Part shown: positions 46,136 through 56,690 of the stretch, piece by piece
Layout: every line of letters begins with the position of its first letter
Position numbering within the stretch: the stretch's first letter is position 1
Source: Conoideocrella luteorostrata
Lineage: Eukaryota; Ascomycota; Sordariomycetes; Hypocreales; Clavicipitaceae
Direction: 5' to 3'
DNA: 64,000 bases
NCBI GenBank assembly: GCA_032433595.1
Contig: JASWJB010000126.1
Coordinates: 1-64,000 of the forward strand
Position numbers and translations under genes: made by a program
Notes under the pieces: generated by a model
The model's input: only the letters and a program-made list of their open reading frames with translations
Told to the model about the DNA's origin: nothing
Databases searched by the model: none

Positions 46136-47684
46136 TCAAAACGTTGTCCAGTTGTGCGCCTCAACATCAATAAATGAACATAAGAAAAGGTACCCTTGAG
46201 CTTTCAAACTGTTCAAGTGTTGTCTACTTTCGTGAAGGTGATTGTCATAAATATGGCGTAGGTAGAATCGACGCGCAGTCCATAGCGGGACACACATAAA
46301 CATCTTGCCCAACTTGCCCGTACATGCTGTACTGCAGTGTCTCGCTGCCGTACATATGTCATCAGCTATGAGAGCGAAATCCGGGCCAGAAGCTTGAGAC
46401 AATAGGTAGGCTCCTTGCGCGTCCGTGGGAATGTGGATTCCTGATTTTGTGATTTGCCAAACAGCTTCATGGAGTAGTAGCCTGCTCATCTGATAGAACA
46501 TGAAGAGGACGACATCCTTCATTTTGTTGGAACCAGACACGACATGAGGCATTTCGAAAAAGCCTTGGCCATATGCGGCTTCCGCACAGAGCAGCCATTC
46601 ATGCAGAGCACGCTGGGAGCTCTCGTGCAAGCTGATAAAGTCATCCAAAAGGAGTGTTATATCGTTGCGGGTTCGGGAGTTGGAGTTGGCGTGGGCGTTG
46701 GCTATGGCATTACTCAGAGAACTAATTCGTGGGATACCAACCAGAATATCTAATACTTTATGATAAAGGGTCTTAGTTACTTTTTGAAACGGAATAGTCT
46801 TCCATTCCTCCATATCTAAGAAAGTGGGTGTCTCGGTGAAAATAGCTGCAAGCACCTAGACAGACTGGTAAGTTGGCATTTCAACTGCCGACAGTCCTGT
46901 AAAGGCAAACTTACAAGTGCTGACCGGGTCCACGCGAGCAGGGAAAAAAGCTCTTTCTTTTGAAACTCCGCCGGACCCATGGCCTGCACGCAAGCTGCTA
47001 AACCTTGCGTGTGGCTGAGTCATTCGTCGGGCCGCCAATCCCATATTGAAAACTTCTGCGGTGTGCCAAACATTGCAATATCCGCAGCCTGCAGAAGCAT
47101 GCTTGTCAACAATGCCTTTCGTCTTTGGCGTGGACAACAGTGAAGGTCTTCAACGCAATGTCGAAGCAGCCCCAGCGTTTCTCCGTATAAGCGTAGGCCG
47201 TCGCGGGTCATGGTTTGGCTACCCGTTTCCTGCCCAAGCAACCGCAGACAGAGCGATACGGATGCCGTTTCGGCCATACGATCAGCTTCGCGCATTTTGC
47301 TGGCAGCTCGAAGCCATGCGCTGATCCCTTCATCATGCGCTTCGCTGGTAGACGGCAGGTGGCGACATTGGAAATTTCCCCAGAGCGCTTGGATGCCCAC
47401 GGCACGGTTCGATGGGGTGCTATTGATGGGGATCTGGATTGGTTGCAATGTCGCTCTACATGCATCGCCCTTGACGTATCTGACAATGTCGAGTCCGCGG
47501 TTGTAGCCTTCGCATTCGTTGCCGGCCCGTACGCAAGGACTACATGACGGTCGCTGGAAGTCACACTGCGGGAAGACAGTGTCAGGTCGGAATGACACAG
47601 CAGCTGGGGGTTGCATATGCGTACCTTTATCTTCCTCCGCCTACAATTGTGGCATCGTGGTATTAGAATTGGCCGAGGTGCCAT
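46136..47684 (-). pseudogene. Zn2Cys6 transcription factor with an in-frame stop
   Basis: Exons 47684-47625, 47565-46915 and 46855-46136, with introns of 59 bp each (GTACGC...CGCAG and GTAAGT...TCTAG), have consistent phases over 477 codons. The N terminus has a complete zinc cluster, C-x2-C-x6-C-x6-C-x2-C-x6-C, split by the first intron after the basic RRRKIK. The remaining length fits a fungal-specific regulator with a helical C-terminal region. At 47020-47022 a TGA interrupts exon 2 in the phrase WRPDE-stop-LSHTQGLAACVQAMG, where the downstream frame is clearly coding. A Trp codon (TGG) mutated to TGA is the simplest explanation. The gene is therefore probably disabled, unless the stop is read through or is a sequence error. 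If active, it might regulate neighbouring hydrolase genes; that is inference. Confidence 0.75.
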
Positions 47685-48015
47685 TTTTATTCTGCATGGA
47701 CAACACAATTCCTCGGAGGGGGGGGGGGGGGGGGTTTAAATTCTTATCCGGAGAATTTCTGTTGCATCATACAACCGCTTTTGGTTAGCCTAGAGCAGTG
47801 GAGGCGACGAGTATGAGCACCAGGCCAGACGCGAACTTGTGGGATTGTGGCAGCTGTGTAATGCGCAAGCTGATGGTCCAAAGGTGTCTAAAATCTCTTT
47901 TGCCAATCAGAATGTTGCAGTAATACTATGGAATTATTGAGAATTGTAGGTATCCCAGCAATTGTTGACCTCCGCGGGAGAGATAGAACTATTTAGACCT
48001 GGATCTTCTCGTAGA
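47685..48015. other. Intergenic region with a G-run
   Basis: It contains a run of 17 G (47718-47734) just upstream of the regulator start. No gene seen. Confidence 0.5.
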
Positions 48016-48932
48016 TCAAATCCAAGCGCTTCCTTCCGCCACAGATCTCACAGCCTGGTCTATCATACCCGTCAAATCCTTTGTATGACTAAGCATAGGT
48101 GAATGGCCGCAGCTCATCTTTTGGATCTTTGACCCTGCGGTCTCCCCAAACTTTTCTTGGTAGACGGGAGGGGGGCCTCGATCCTTTTCGCAAACAACAA
48201 ATGTGGACGGAACGTGACGGAAAGCCTCGTTGGTGACCTTGGTCTCTTGAACAGCGTACGATTGGTCGATAATCTTCAATTCCCACTCTTTTGCTTCTGC
48301 AGGAGGAAGATCGTGATAGAGAATGTTGGCTGGGTCTTTAATGGTAAATCGGCCATGTGGCTTGACGTCATTGTTTGGGGATTCGCCAAATACATCCAGC
48401 ACAGATTGACCTAGTGTTAGGATAAGGGCTGCAAAATAAAATAGGTGAACTGCCGGTGAAGAAGTTAGCGAATTTGTTGGAGATGAACGTATGGAGAATC
48501 CAAGCTCCCCATTGCTTCGCAGATAACGCGATTAGATTGAAGTACTGCGCCACATGCGGCGATCAAACAGAAGAATTCTTTAAAATACTCACCAACACCT
48601 CCAGAAAGGCCATTGGATTGTCTTTCGATGAAAGACAGGTCTTTGGTCACAGCTTCATTTCCTACGAGACCACCGTACGAATGCATTACCAAAACCACCT
48701 TCTTGCCTTGCTCAACGAGGCGTCGGACCTCAGAACCAACGACTAGCGCATCATCGCTCAATGATTTCGAGGCAAAGTCCGGTTTTTCATGGTCCGTTAG
48801 ACTCGGCAAGAGGGGCTGAACGACGGAATATCCAAGGGCTTTGAGGGCATCCGCAAGTTTGTAGTACGCCTCAGGCAATTGGAACGAGCCCTGGACCAAG
48901 ACAATAACGGGTTTCTCAATGGAAGGAGCCAT
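48016..48932 (-). CDS. Alpha/beta hydrolase
   Basis: Exons 48932-48593 and 48449-48016, with a 143-bp intron (GTGAGT donor, branch GCTAAC, GGCAG, phase 1), encode 257 residues. ATG 48932 starts MAPSIEKPVIVLVQGSF, the first strand and oxyanion turn. The nucleophile elbow is MHSYGG with Ser 85. The acid lies in VVCEKDRG and the catalytic His in SCGHSPML. The intron joins GGV to VHLFYF, giving the continuous strand usual in this family. The protein is cytosolic and compact, like fungal and plant esterase-type hydrolases of about 250 residues. The substrate is unknown. The longer frame that reads through the intron stops early and should be ignored. Confidence 0.87.
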
Positions 48933-50199
48933 CTTGATTAAATTTCGTATTGCAAAAAGCGCGAATAACGAAGCCTCTGAAAGTACTTGGCCAACACAGC
49001 CGCATGAGTGATTAAGGTCTTACAATGTTGCAACTGTTTAATCGCTCAACGAACGAACCCTTCTTCATGGCTCAGTAAGCACCCTAGAAAAGTGGAGAAT
49101 TTAATGAATTTTAGGGCGGCCGTGCTTGGCAATATACATGTTAGGAAGTGTGCCCAACACTGCAAACGAAAACGAGGACGCACGACGACCCTTGCGATGT
49201 GGCTGACGTAAGTAAACACTTGCACTACACGCACCGATAGCACTAAAATGTCACATTTTTACTCCGTACGCATGAAAGAGTACATCGCCGTTTAGTAGCC
49301 AGGAGGTATTTGAGACCGCAGAGGTGATGTCCTTTAAATTACCTCCGCAGCGTCTCAACTCGCACCGACAATCAGGAAGCTTACTCATCCCACTTATCCC
49401 CGTCTCCACAAACGATAGTTGCAGAACCCATTGCCGTTGAACACCATCATCAAAAGCATATGCATCATCATCATCATCAAATCACTTTCAACTTTGTTCA
49501 ATGTCTTTATGATTTTGGTCCACATTCGCGCAACAGTAATCCCTCTCTCTTTCCACACTGATGCGTACATCCTGTCACCGCCGCCCTGACTGCACTTGGT
49601 AACCTGAAGCTCTATTGTGGGTTGCACAGGGTGTTGTGCAAGGTATCGATACCAAGCGGTCAAAATGCAATGCAATATATTTAATAATCTCTGTCTATCT
49701 AAGAAGAGGAAAATAAGTCAGGGAGGAAGCCCTGATATCGTCGTATAAATATCGTGGCTAAACGGTCACCACGTAACCTGCTCCGTGCTTCCTATTGTTC
49801 TTGACGCCGGCTAACGTCCGGTTGAAGATGGACACTTTCAAGTCGCCGCTTGCTTTGTCTCATGAGATGTAGGCCACTGTCCATTCTTTGTTATAGGGAA
49901 GATGGGCCAGGGACTCAATGGGGGATGAAAAGTACGTCTCTGGGAAAGGTCCCAGGTGATATGACTTATGGGGAATGCGTTTCGAGGTGATACCTTCGAC
50001 CCTAGGATGAAGATTCTCTCTCTTCTAATTATTTACGGCACTATTTTGCTTGGTCGAGTGAGGTTAGACTTATCCTACATTGATGGCTACCTTTTTTTGT
50101 TGCACCTGTGACTAGAACTACTCCTGGTTTACATAATGGAATAAAACACGCAAAAAGCAAACTTCCTATTTGCGCCTAGAAATCCCGAAACTGCCTGAC
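48933..50199. other. Intergenic region with a solo LTR
   Basis: It holds the family B solo LTR at 49616-49795, a short ATC microsatellite near 49465 and one TACTCCGT at 49260. No gene seen. Confidence 0.45.
49616..49795 (+). repeat. Solo LTR, copia-like family B (copy 2)
   Basis: Clearly the same element as 16076-16256: same start TGTGGGTTGCACAGGG, same ATATTTAATAATCTCTGT block, TCTAAGAAGAGGAAAA block, ATATCGTGG and final GTGCTTCCTA. It contains the full palindrome GGTATCGATACC, which is shortened to GATATCGATACC in copy 1. Confidence 0.7.
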
Positions 50200-51186
50200 T
50201 TACGCGGGAAAATAATAATTTAGAGTACCGCCTTTCATCTCGAAACAGCCTTCATCCCAAAAGAATGTCTGGCAAGGTACGTTATTCCCGTTGTAATTTA
50301 GAGCGGACCTTGAGTAGCCAGGTTTTGTGACGGCTGTTACAGTATCCAACAGTGGTTCCCAAGCCGTTGCATTGAGCGTGCCTTTCCATGGCAGCACACA
50401 CGGTTCCAAACTTTTCGAATCAAGTCCTTCTAATACTCCCATCCTTGGCACGCCGTACCGTGAACGGTGATGAAGCAGTTGTGAGTTGGGAGGGGTTATG
50501 CGACCAACAAATATATCTTTGGCTGGAGGATCAGCTCGAGGGATATTATTAGAGGGCATATTATTGAAAAGCCAGTTTGATTGTCCTTGGGGTTGTATAG
50601 GCAAAGCTATGTCCAGTCGGGGCGTTAGATTGGCAACGGCCGGATCCTGACTCACGGGCTTGAGGTGACCGGAGAGAACGTCATCGATAGTGTAGTAATT
50701 AACAATATGATATTTCTGAGTTTTGTATGGAATGGTGATGGTTTTTTTTACGAGACCATTATTTTTGATAGGATATTGGTCATGTAACGAACCATGAAGT
50801 CGGTTTGATGCGGCTTGACCCGTTGTAGACTTTTTTGAGCGCCGGTTGCTGGAAGTCGTCTTAACACGGTGTTTTAGGAAAGTAGGCTCATTTTCACGTT
50901 GCAATCGCTTAACGCGCCGTTCAAGCTCTCGATAAACCAGAAAACATCCGACTACGCGACTCGGACTCCACGTCAGACCATCCGTCCACCGCTTGATACC
51001 GGAGTATTGCTCATCGATGACCAGAATGCTTCCACTTCTCACAATTGCAGACTTCGCTCCTTGATGTGGTCGGTTTGTCACCCCCCTAAGACGGTTGCAA
51101 AGGTAGGCTTCCAGAAGAGTAGAAGCATCCGCCGCCGATGTTATGTAACCTTGCCATGTAGGGTATAAGTGGTCCTGATTTTGCAT
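50200..51186 (-). CDS. WOPR (Gti1/Pac2) transcription factor
   Basis: A single frame of 328 residues from ATG 51186; the same frame is open back to an ATG at 51297, which would add 37 residues. I prefer 51186 because family members have only a short leader before PTWQGYI and the upstream part looks like leader sequence. The WOPR domain has two halves. The first (about 8-105) carries TWQGYITSAADA, then LEAYLCNRLRGV, then SGSILVIDE and KRWTDGLTWSPSR. The second (about 165-205) carries LVKKTITI, then YHIVNYYTIDDVLSG. WOPR proteins bind DNA and control morphological switching, conidiation and virulence genes in fungi. The linker between halves is basic (SNRRSKKS) and the C-terminal part is low in motifs. 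It is likely nuclear. Confidence 0.92.
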   Translation of the reverse strand: MQNQDHLYPTWQGYITSAADASTLLEAYLCNRLRGVTNRPHQGAKSAIVRSGSILVIDEQYSGIKRWTDGLTWSPSRVVGCFLVYRELERRVKRLQRENEPTFLKHRVKTTSSNRRSKKSTTGQAASNRLHGSLHDQYPIKNNGLVKKTITIPYKTQKYHIVNYYTIDDVLSGHLKPVSQDPAVANLTPRLDIALPIQPQGQSNWLFNNMPSNNIPRADPPAKDIFVGRITPPNSQLLHHRSRYGVPRMGVLEGLDSKSLEPCVLPWKGTLNATAWEPLLDTVTAVTKPGYSRSALNYNGNNVPCQTFFWDEGCFEMKGGTLNYYFPA

Positions 51187-51297
51187 TCTAGGTAAATAGA
51201 ACGGATGCAGAATGTATGCGTCAATGAAATTGTAATATTGGTGAATAGTCGAGCCGCGCACAGACGTGAGCGGAGTAAAAATGCAGCACTCAACCAT

Positions 51298-54144
51298 AAA
51301 ACGAAACGAGTGTGTTCAGAACCGAAATCCGAAAAGGGAACCACCTACTTATACTGGAGAACAAGACGTGAGTTAAACCAGCCTTCCGACTCTTGTAATA
51401 GAATCCGTCTCAATAATGGCATAGTTATAGCCGTAACACATAACCTTCAAAACCGTATGATGTTGTAGCAGGCGCAAGCGGGAGTTCAGCCTTCCCCGAT
51501 GGCGACGCTCGGGCATACACGTAGATCTTGGCTGAATCCGCCACCAACATCGAATACGATGCACAAAATGGGCCAATTCGCCATATCATGCTATGTTGGT
51601 ATAGTGTGCCCAAGAAATATATTGGGCAGCTGTTTCAGCCACACCAATTCGGCTTTTATGCACCTATAAACTTTGACGGAGCCCCGGAAACCCCACGATA
51701 TCCCAGTGGTGCGTATCTTTGCGTACGGCATGGGTCGGCTCGCCTGTCTCCTCAGTTCAGAGAAGCGATAGTCCGCATTGGTAAACTTGTGTTGTTTTGT
51801 TCTACGCTAATCCTACATTGATGGTTGAAATTCCTGGCACATGGGAAGCCGCGGCAATGGCGCTGCCCTAAATGAATACTTGCGCATTGCGGTAGATAAA
51901 ATGCTAGGAAGCGATAAAAAGTGTCGGCTAAAGACATACATGATTGGCTGAAGCCTGGTGTCATTCGCTTAATGTAATGACCATGTGGCGTCCATGAGCA
52001 AGCTTGCCAATTGGGGAAAATATGACGAGGGCGAAGGAGCCGGGGGTGTTGTGAAGGCAGGCAGCCGTGGATCTTGGAGAGCTAGTACCTGGCTGCACTA
52101 ACTGTCTAAAATGGAGGAGTCAGATTCTCATAAATGATAGCTGTAGCTGTGGATTGGTAGGAAAATTCTGCTTTCAAGAGGCTGTCAGGCTGGTTTGCTC
52201 TACAGCCACGCTGTAAACTACTCTTTTACCGGCCGTCCAATGACGCCCACGGCCCGTCATGTTTCGTCTGTGAGCACTCAGCGTCTTCTTGATTCCAACT
52301 GATTGCACTGTGGCCGTAATAACGTCAATTAATCGGTCGTACATGATCGACGCCTGGTTAGCGTATCCGATGGGCTACTAAACAAACTCTGATTAGCATT
52401 GAACTAAAACACGGCTGTCAATGTTTCAACCAGCTGAGTCCGGACCTTGTTAATAGAAAAAGCCACACATTGGGCTCCTCTCCCGCGCGCTCGCATTCGG
52501 CCAGTCCCACCCCATTAGTGATAGCGCCGCACTTACATCGTGCGCCACTTGGGGATCAACGTAGCCAGTGCGCGTTATGGCTCCCGTGTCATTGGTGGAT
52601 TATGCACGACTATGTGGCCTTCGACTGCACCTCCAGGGTTGAGAGCAAGTTTTCCCCCTCTTCACCGTAGAAGTGGTAGCACCAAAGGGGCACGGCTGAT
52701 GAATGAGAGTCATTCAAACTCCCAACGTTGAGGCCAGCAGCTTTCTATGATGATTGGATTTACTGCGCTACTCGTTTTTTTAGTCCGGAAATTTCGGAGG
52801 CAACAAGCTAATCGGCCGTGTTGACTGTAGCATGTAAATTACTATGCGTCTCTGCGGGTAGTTCATTTTGCGCTTCTGTGATTATCGGATGATATAAGCC
52901 CTGGTTAAATCTTACTAGATCAATATTTAGCGAGTTCACATTTTTGCACTTTAGTGCAGTGGATATTGAACGCAACAACAGATCGGGAAACTTGCTTAGG
53001 TTGAACATGCTAATCAAGACTCGGAGGACTCGGAATTGATCCCGTGGGCCTTCTAATACCCTGCAATGGAAGGATAAACAGATAGCGTACCTTCATGACA
53101 AGGCCTTAAGTCTTAGGAGCTATTTGTAGCTTCTACGGAGTGTTCCATCGAGACTTAACACGCCTTTGAAGCCTGTCTATGGTATGGCGGCTCGACAGTG
53201 TCTTGTTGCTAGTGAGAAATCGGAACTTTCGATCTTTGTCACAAAGGGGGCTTGTTGGAAGACGCATCGTCGTGCAAACAATAGCAATAAACAAAGAGCC
53301 AAGGTTGTTTGCGTATAATACAACCTCTACTTGTTCACAAGTCGAATGGACAGGTTACTGCGTCCCGTAGCGCGTCGACTGCTATCGTTGCAGATACTTG
53401 AATGGCAATGACGTCTCATTTTACTTTAAGTTTTTGAACGCAACCAGTCAAGTAGGACAGTGCGGGTGCTTAGACATGCCATTACCTTGCGTGGGAGAAC
53501 GGCAACATTCTTCCAAGGTCTATCTTAGTGCCGTTCCTTGATTCCGAGCTGTAATACACCCACGACTTCAGCGCAATACATGCCGCCCAATGCAAGCGAA
53601 TACGAACCCAAAGAACCTTAACTTTTTCAGCCTCAAAAATTATTCCACCGTATATGTCGTACCTGCAGCGGCTTTCTCCTCTGTTGCGGGGAGGATCGTC
53701 ACTCAAGTCACCACTTTTCACTCTTTGCACATCAGCTAGCTTGTGCAGAAAGTATGACAAGATCTGAGTTTTTCGTTGGTTTGAGCTTGGCTCTGCTCAG
53801 AGATGTTGCGTTGATCTAATCGAAACAACTACGCAGCGCCACAGTTTAGAGCATCGAGCCACTACGTAGAGGTAACGGCATTTTCGTCGGCATATAGAAT
53901 CGCAGAATTTAAGCAGTCTCATAAACAGGTTGCGCTTTGACATTTATGTAGCTTCTGCCTTAAATACCATTTGAGAAGCTCGTGAGAAGTTTTGGTCTAC
54001 ATGTCTCTTGTATAAGATGGCGGCAATTACCACTTAATTATTTGAATCCCAGGCTAATAAAGAACCCAAACCTCATTCTCTTGTTACTGTTTCAAAGCAA
54101 TTTACACCACATATTTTCTTCAGTGCTCCTTAAGACAAGCCAAC
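51298..54144. other. Long gene-free stretch
   Basis: About 2.8 kb with short frames only and no recognisable family. It lies between the WOPR gene and the HsbA-like gene. Confidence 0.45.
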
Positions 54145-55005
54145 ATGAAATCGCTCGCTTTATTTACCTTAGCCACGAGCGCTTTTGCCGCTGTGCTCTT
54201 TGATCGTGATCTTGCTACCATAAAGGCGGTCATGACAACTGCCGGCGATAACATCATTGGGCTAGACAATGCTGTTAAAGGCTTTTCCAGCGACTCAGGG
54301 CCCGTCGTGGCAGCCGCAGATATACTCATCCAGTCTTTGAAGGACGGCAAAGCCAAGGTAGACCCTACCGATGCATTGTCTTTGGGTGATGCGCTTGGTC
54401 TCCAAGATCCTGCCAAGGATCTCCAATCTAAGGCTGATACACTTTTGGCGGATTTCAAGGCGAGGAAAGATGCTATTGCGAAGAACGGGTTCTGTGAAAC
54501 CACTTTCACCAAGTCTAGTGCAATCAATGCAGCATCCAAAGATTTGATCGATTCTATCGTCTCGAAAGTCCCGCAATCAGCTCAGGGCATCGCTAAAAAC
54601 ATCGTTGCCGGTTTTCTGAAAACACTTCAGGATGCTCAGGATACATTTAGCCCGGAAAATTGCAAGAACACAGGTTCTCCTCCTGCGAGCTCCGGTACAA
54701 GCACAGTCTCCGTGCCCGGCACAACTACTGGAACTGCCACCATGCCCGGCACCACTACTGGAACTGCCTCCATGCCTGACACAGCTACTGGAACTGCCTC
54801 GACTACCTGTACATCTACCGTCACTACCTCTGATACGATTTCAACCCCTCCAATCAGCGATAGTTGCCCTGCGGCTTCAACGGTCACCATTACCGCCACA
54901 GACAGCAATGACTGCGTGCCAACACCCACTTGCACTAAGAAGCCGCCTGTCACAGTTACTACTACTACGAAGGCTTGCCCAACTGTGGCTCAGTTGTTCT
55001 GGTAA
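54145..55005 (+). CDS. HsbA-like secreted surface protein with Thr/Ser-rich tail
   Basis: An intronless frame of 286 residues from ATG 54145. Residues 1-16 are a signal peptide. Residues 20-180 form the helical hydrophobic-surface-binding (HsbA) domain, with the usual IKAVMTTAGDNI...LDNAVKGFSS beginning and the two cysteines around NGFCETTF and PENCKN. HsbA proteins coat hydrophobic surfaces and can recruit cutinases or help attachment. The tail (about 182-286) is Thr/Ser/Pro-rich and probably O-glycosylated. It contains three near-identical 10-residue units (PGTTTGTATM type) and several paired cysteines. The family's basic form lacks such a tail. A 3' exon beyond 55005 is possible but the splice phases I tested led to stops. 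Confidence 0.9.
   Translation: MKSLALFTLATSAFAAVLFDRDLATIKAVMTTAGDNIIGLDNAVKGFSSDSGPVVAAADILIQSLKDGKAKVDPTDALSLGDALGLQDPAKDLQSKADTLLADFKARKDAIAKNGFCETTFTKSSAINAASKDLIDSIVSKVPQSAQGIAKNIVAGFLKTLQDAQDTFSPENCKNTGSPPASSGTSTVSVPGTTTGTATMPGTTTGTASMPDTATGTASTTCTSTVTTSDTISTPPISDSCPAASTVTITATDSNDCVPTPTCTKKPPVTVTTTTKACPTVAQLFW
54713..54802 (+). repeat. 30-bp tandem repeats in the HsbA-like tail
   Basis: Three 30-bp units (CCCGGCACAACTACTGGAAC type) code for TTTGTA(T/S)MPG-like blocks. The number of units is likely to vary between strains. Confidence 0.75.
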
Positions 55006-56267
55006 ATTTGTCCTTGTCATTACTAGCTTAGGCTGAGAAAGACTAACATTTTCTAGAACGGCAACAATGTTACAACTCCTCTAGTGAATAGATGTTGTAA
55101 TGCGGATACTAGCTTCAACAGTCACAAATCTCTGATCGTATTCTTTTCTTCAGCAGGCGGATTATTACCATGGTCTGGGAGGCGCTGTTTGACCCTCCGA
55201 GTTAACGTCGACCACATATTCGCCACTATAGCTGCATTATAATATCATCACATTTTTTCGCATAACGCGTTGAAAACAATTCATATTTAGTGTTTTTTAG
55301 CTAGTAAGCTCCTCATGTGACTTTGCAAGAAGAAAATTGAGCCCTCTCATCAGCCAACACACTCTGTAAAAACGAATCCTTTACCCCTAAGAAGAGAGGT
55401 TCTGTTCCAATCGCATCCGTGTCTACTGGTCCTCGCGTGATGGGGTCCATGATGGTCAGGCTTAAGGTGAGAGATGGGTTTTGTCTTTGTGTTGCTTCCC
55501 AGTATCGACGTACCCTGACCTGAGCCAGGCTTGGGATGTTGAAAACAGTGAGAAAGGCTGGGAGGTGCGCCCAAAGAAAAGGGAAAAGAAACAGAATAGG
55601 GAATGGTCTCCACCAGTAAGCTGGGTTTGCCTTTTGATGCGACGACAAGCCGTCTACAGAGGTAGGGTGGGTGCGGCCCGTGATCCCGCAGGGCAAGGTC
55701 GGAGTTCCATAGCGATATGACGCTGAGGTTCTACACACGGGCATGGGAAGCAATAGTACGATTAGTGCTGTAAATCTCGTTACGCATTCATTTGCTTGAA
55801 CTTTTTCCGCGAATCTGGCAACGCTATGTTGACATAAGGCCTTGAGGCTGTAGCATTGACAGCGTTGTGGCTGTGATGAGAGCGCCGAGACAGAAGAAAA
55901 TGCAACGAGATGTGTTGGAGGCATGATGTGGCAGTGAAGGTGGCACTAACAGTTCGCCATATGCTACTTTACGCCAAATTTGGCGCACTGTACTGATGCC
56001 TCACCTGCCTAATCACGAAAAATACCAATGCCAACACGGGAGATGCTGATCCTGAGCCGCGCTGTACATTCTCGCCGTGAGTCCGTTCATCCACTCTGAC
56101 AAGCTGCATGCAATGAGACTGGTTAAGGAATAGCTCAAAACAATTTGAGGAATGGCAACCGGCCGTCGGGCAGTATGTTAATTGCCCGCCTCCGCTCACA
56201 GCTTAGCCGCCGCTTGCAAGGTGGAGGGGGCAGCCTTCAATTCCTCCAGCGGCTGAGCCCCTCTAGC

Positions 56268-56300
56268 TACTCCGTACGGAGTACTCTACACTACGGAGTA
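56268..56300. repeat. Cluster of the TACTCCGTACGGAGTA palindrome
   Basis: A perfect palindrome TACTCCGTACGGAGTA at 56268-56283 is followed 10 bases later by another ACGGAGTA. This is the densest of several dispersed copies. Confidence 0.8.
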
Positions 56301-56470
56301 CTATGGTCATGTTCCAATTCTTGGCCCTGGACCTGCTTCCTTGTGGGTGTTGGTTTCCGCCAACACAAATATTATAGAATGGTTTAATATAATTAGATCT
56401 TATAAACTAGATTAAGAGTTTAGTTAGAGGTGTTTGCCACGCTGGCATACTGTAGTTTCAATACCCAGGC

Positions 56471-56690
56471 AGCAGTTCCGAGCCACCGCTTTACACAGTT
56501 CGGTTGTTTTGGGCTCGGAATTGCAGGAGGCCCACTGTATATATCCCCAGAGCAGAACTACAGTAACTACCCCACTAGTAGTTAATTCCCAGCCCAACAC
56601 ATTACACGATTTGGTTGCTTCTTGGCTCGGAATTGCTGGTAGCCTAACGTATATCCCCGGACAGAACTGACGATACACGGCACAAGGACA
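56471..56690. repeat. Imperfect direct and inverted repeat block
   Basis: Two related units about 112 bp apart share TTACACxxTTxGGTTG, then GGCTCGGAATTGC, then GTATATxxCCCC and CAGAACT. An inverted piece (GCAGTTCCGAGCC at 56472) lies just before. It may be the remnant of a small DNA transposon. Confidence 0.45.

Noticed and set aside
48465..48592. Frame continuing past the first exon of the alpha/beta hydrolase
   Set aside because: It reads into a GTGAGT...GCTAAC...CAG intron. Splicing restores the conserved strand GGVVHLFYF, whereas the readthrough ends quickly.
55313..55924. A 203-codon minus-strand frame with an ATG and hydrophobic stretch
   Set aside because: No family match, unusual composition and no intron or promoter support; probably chance.
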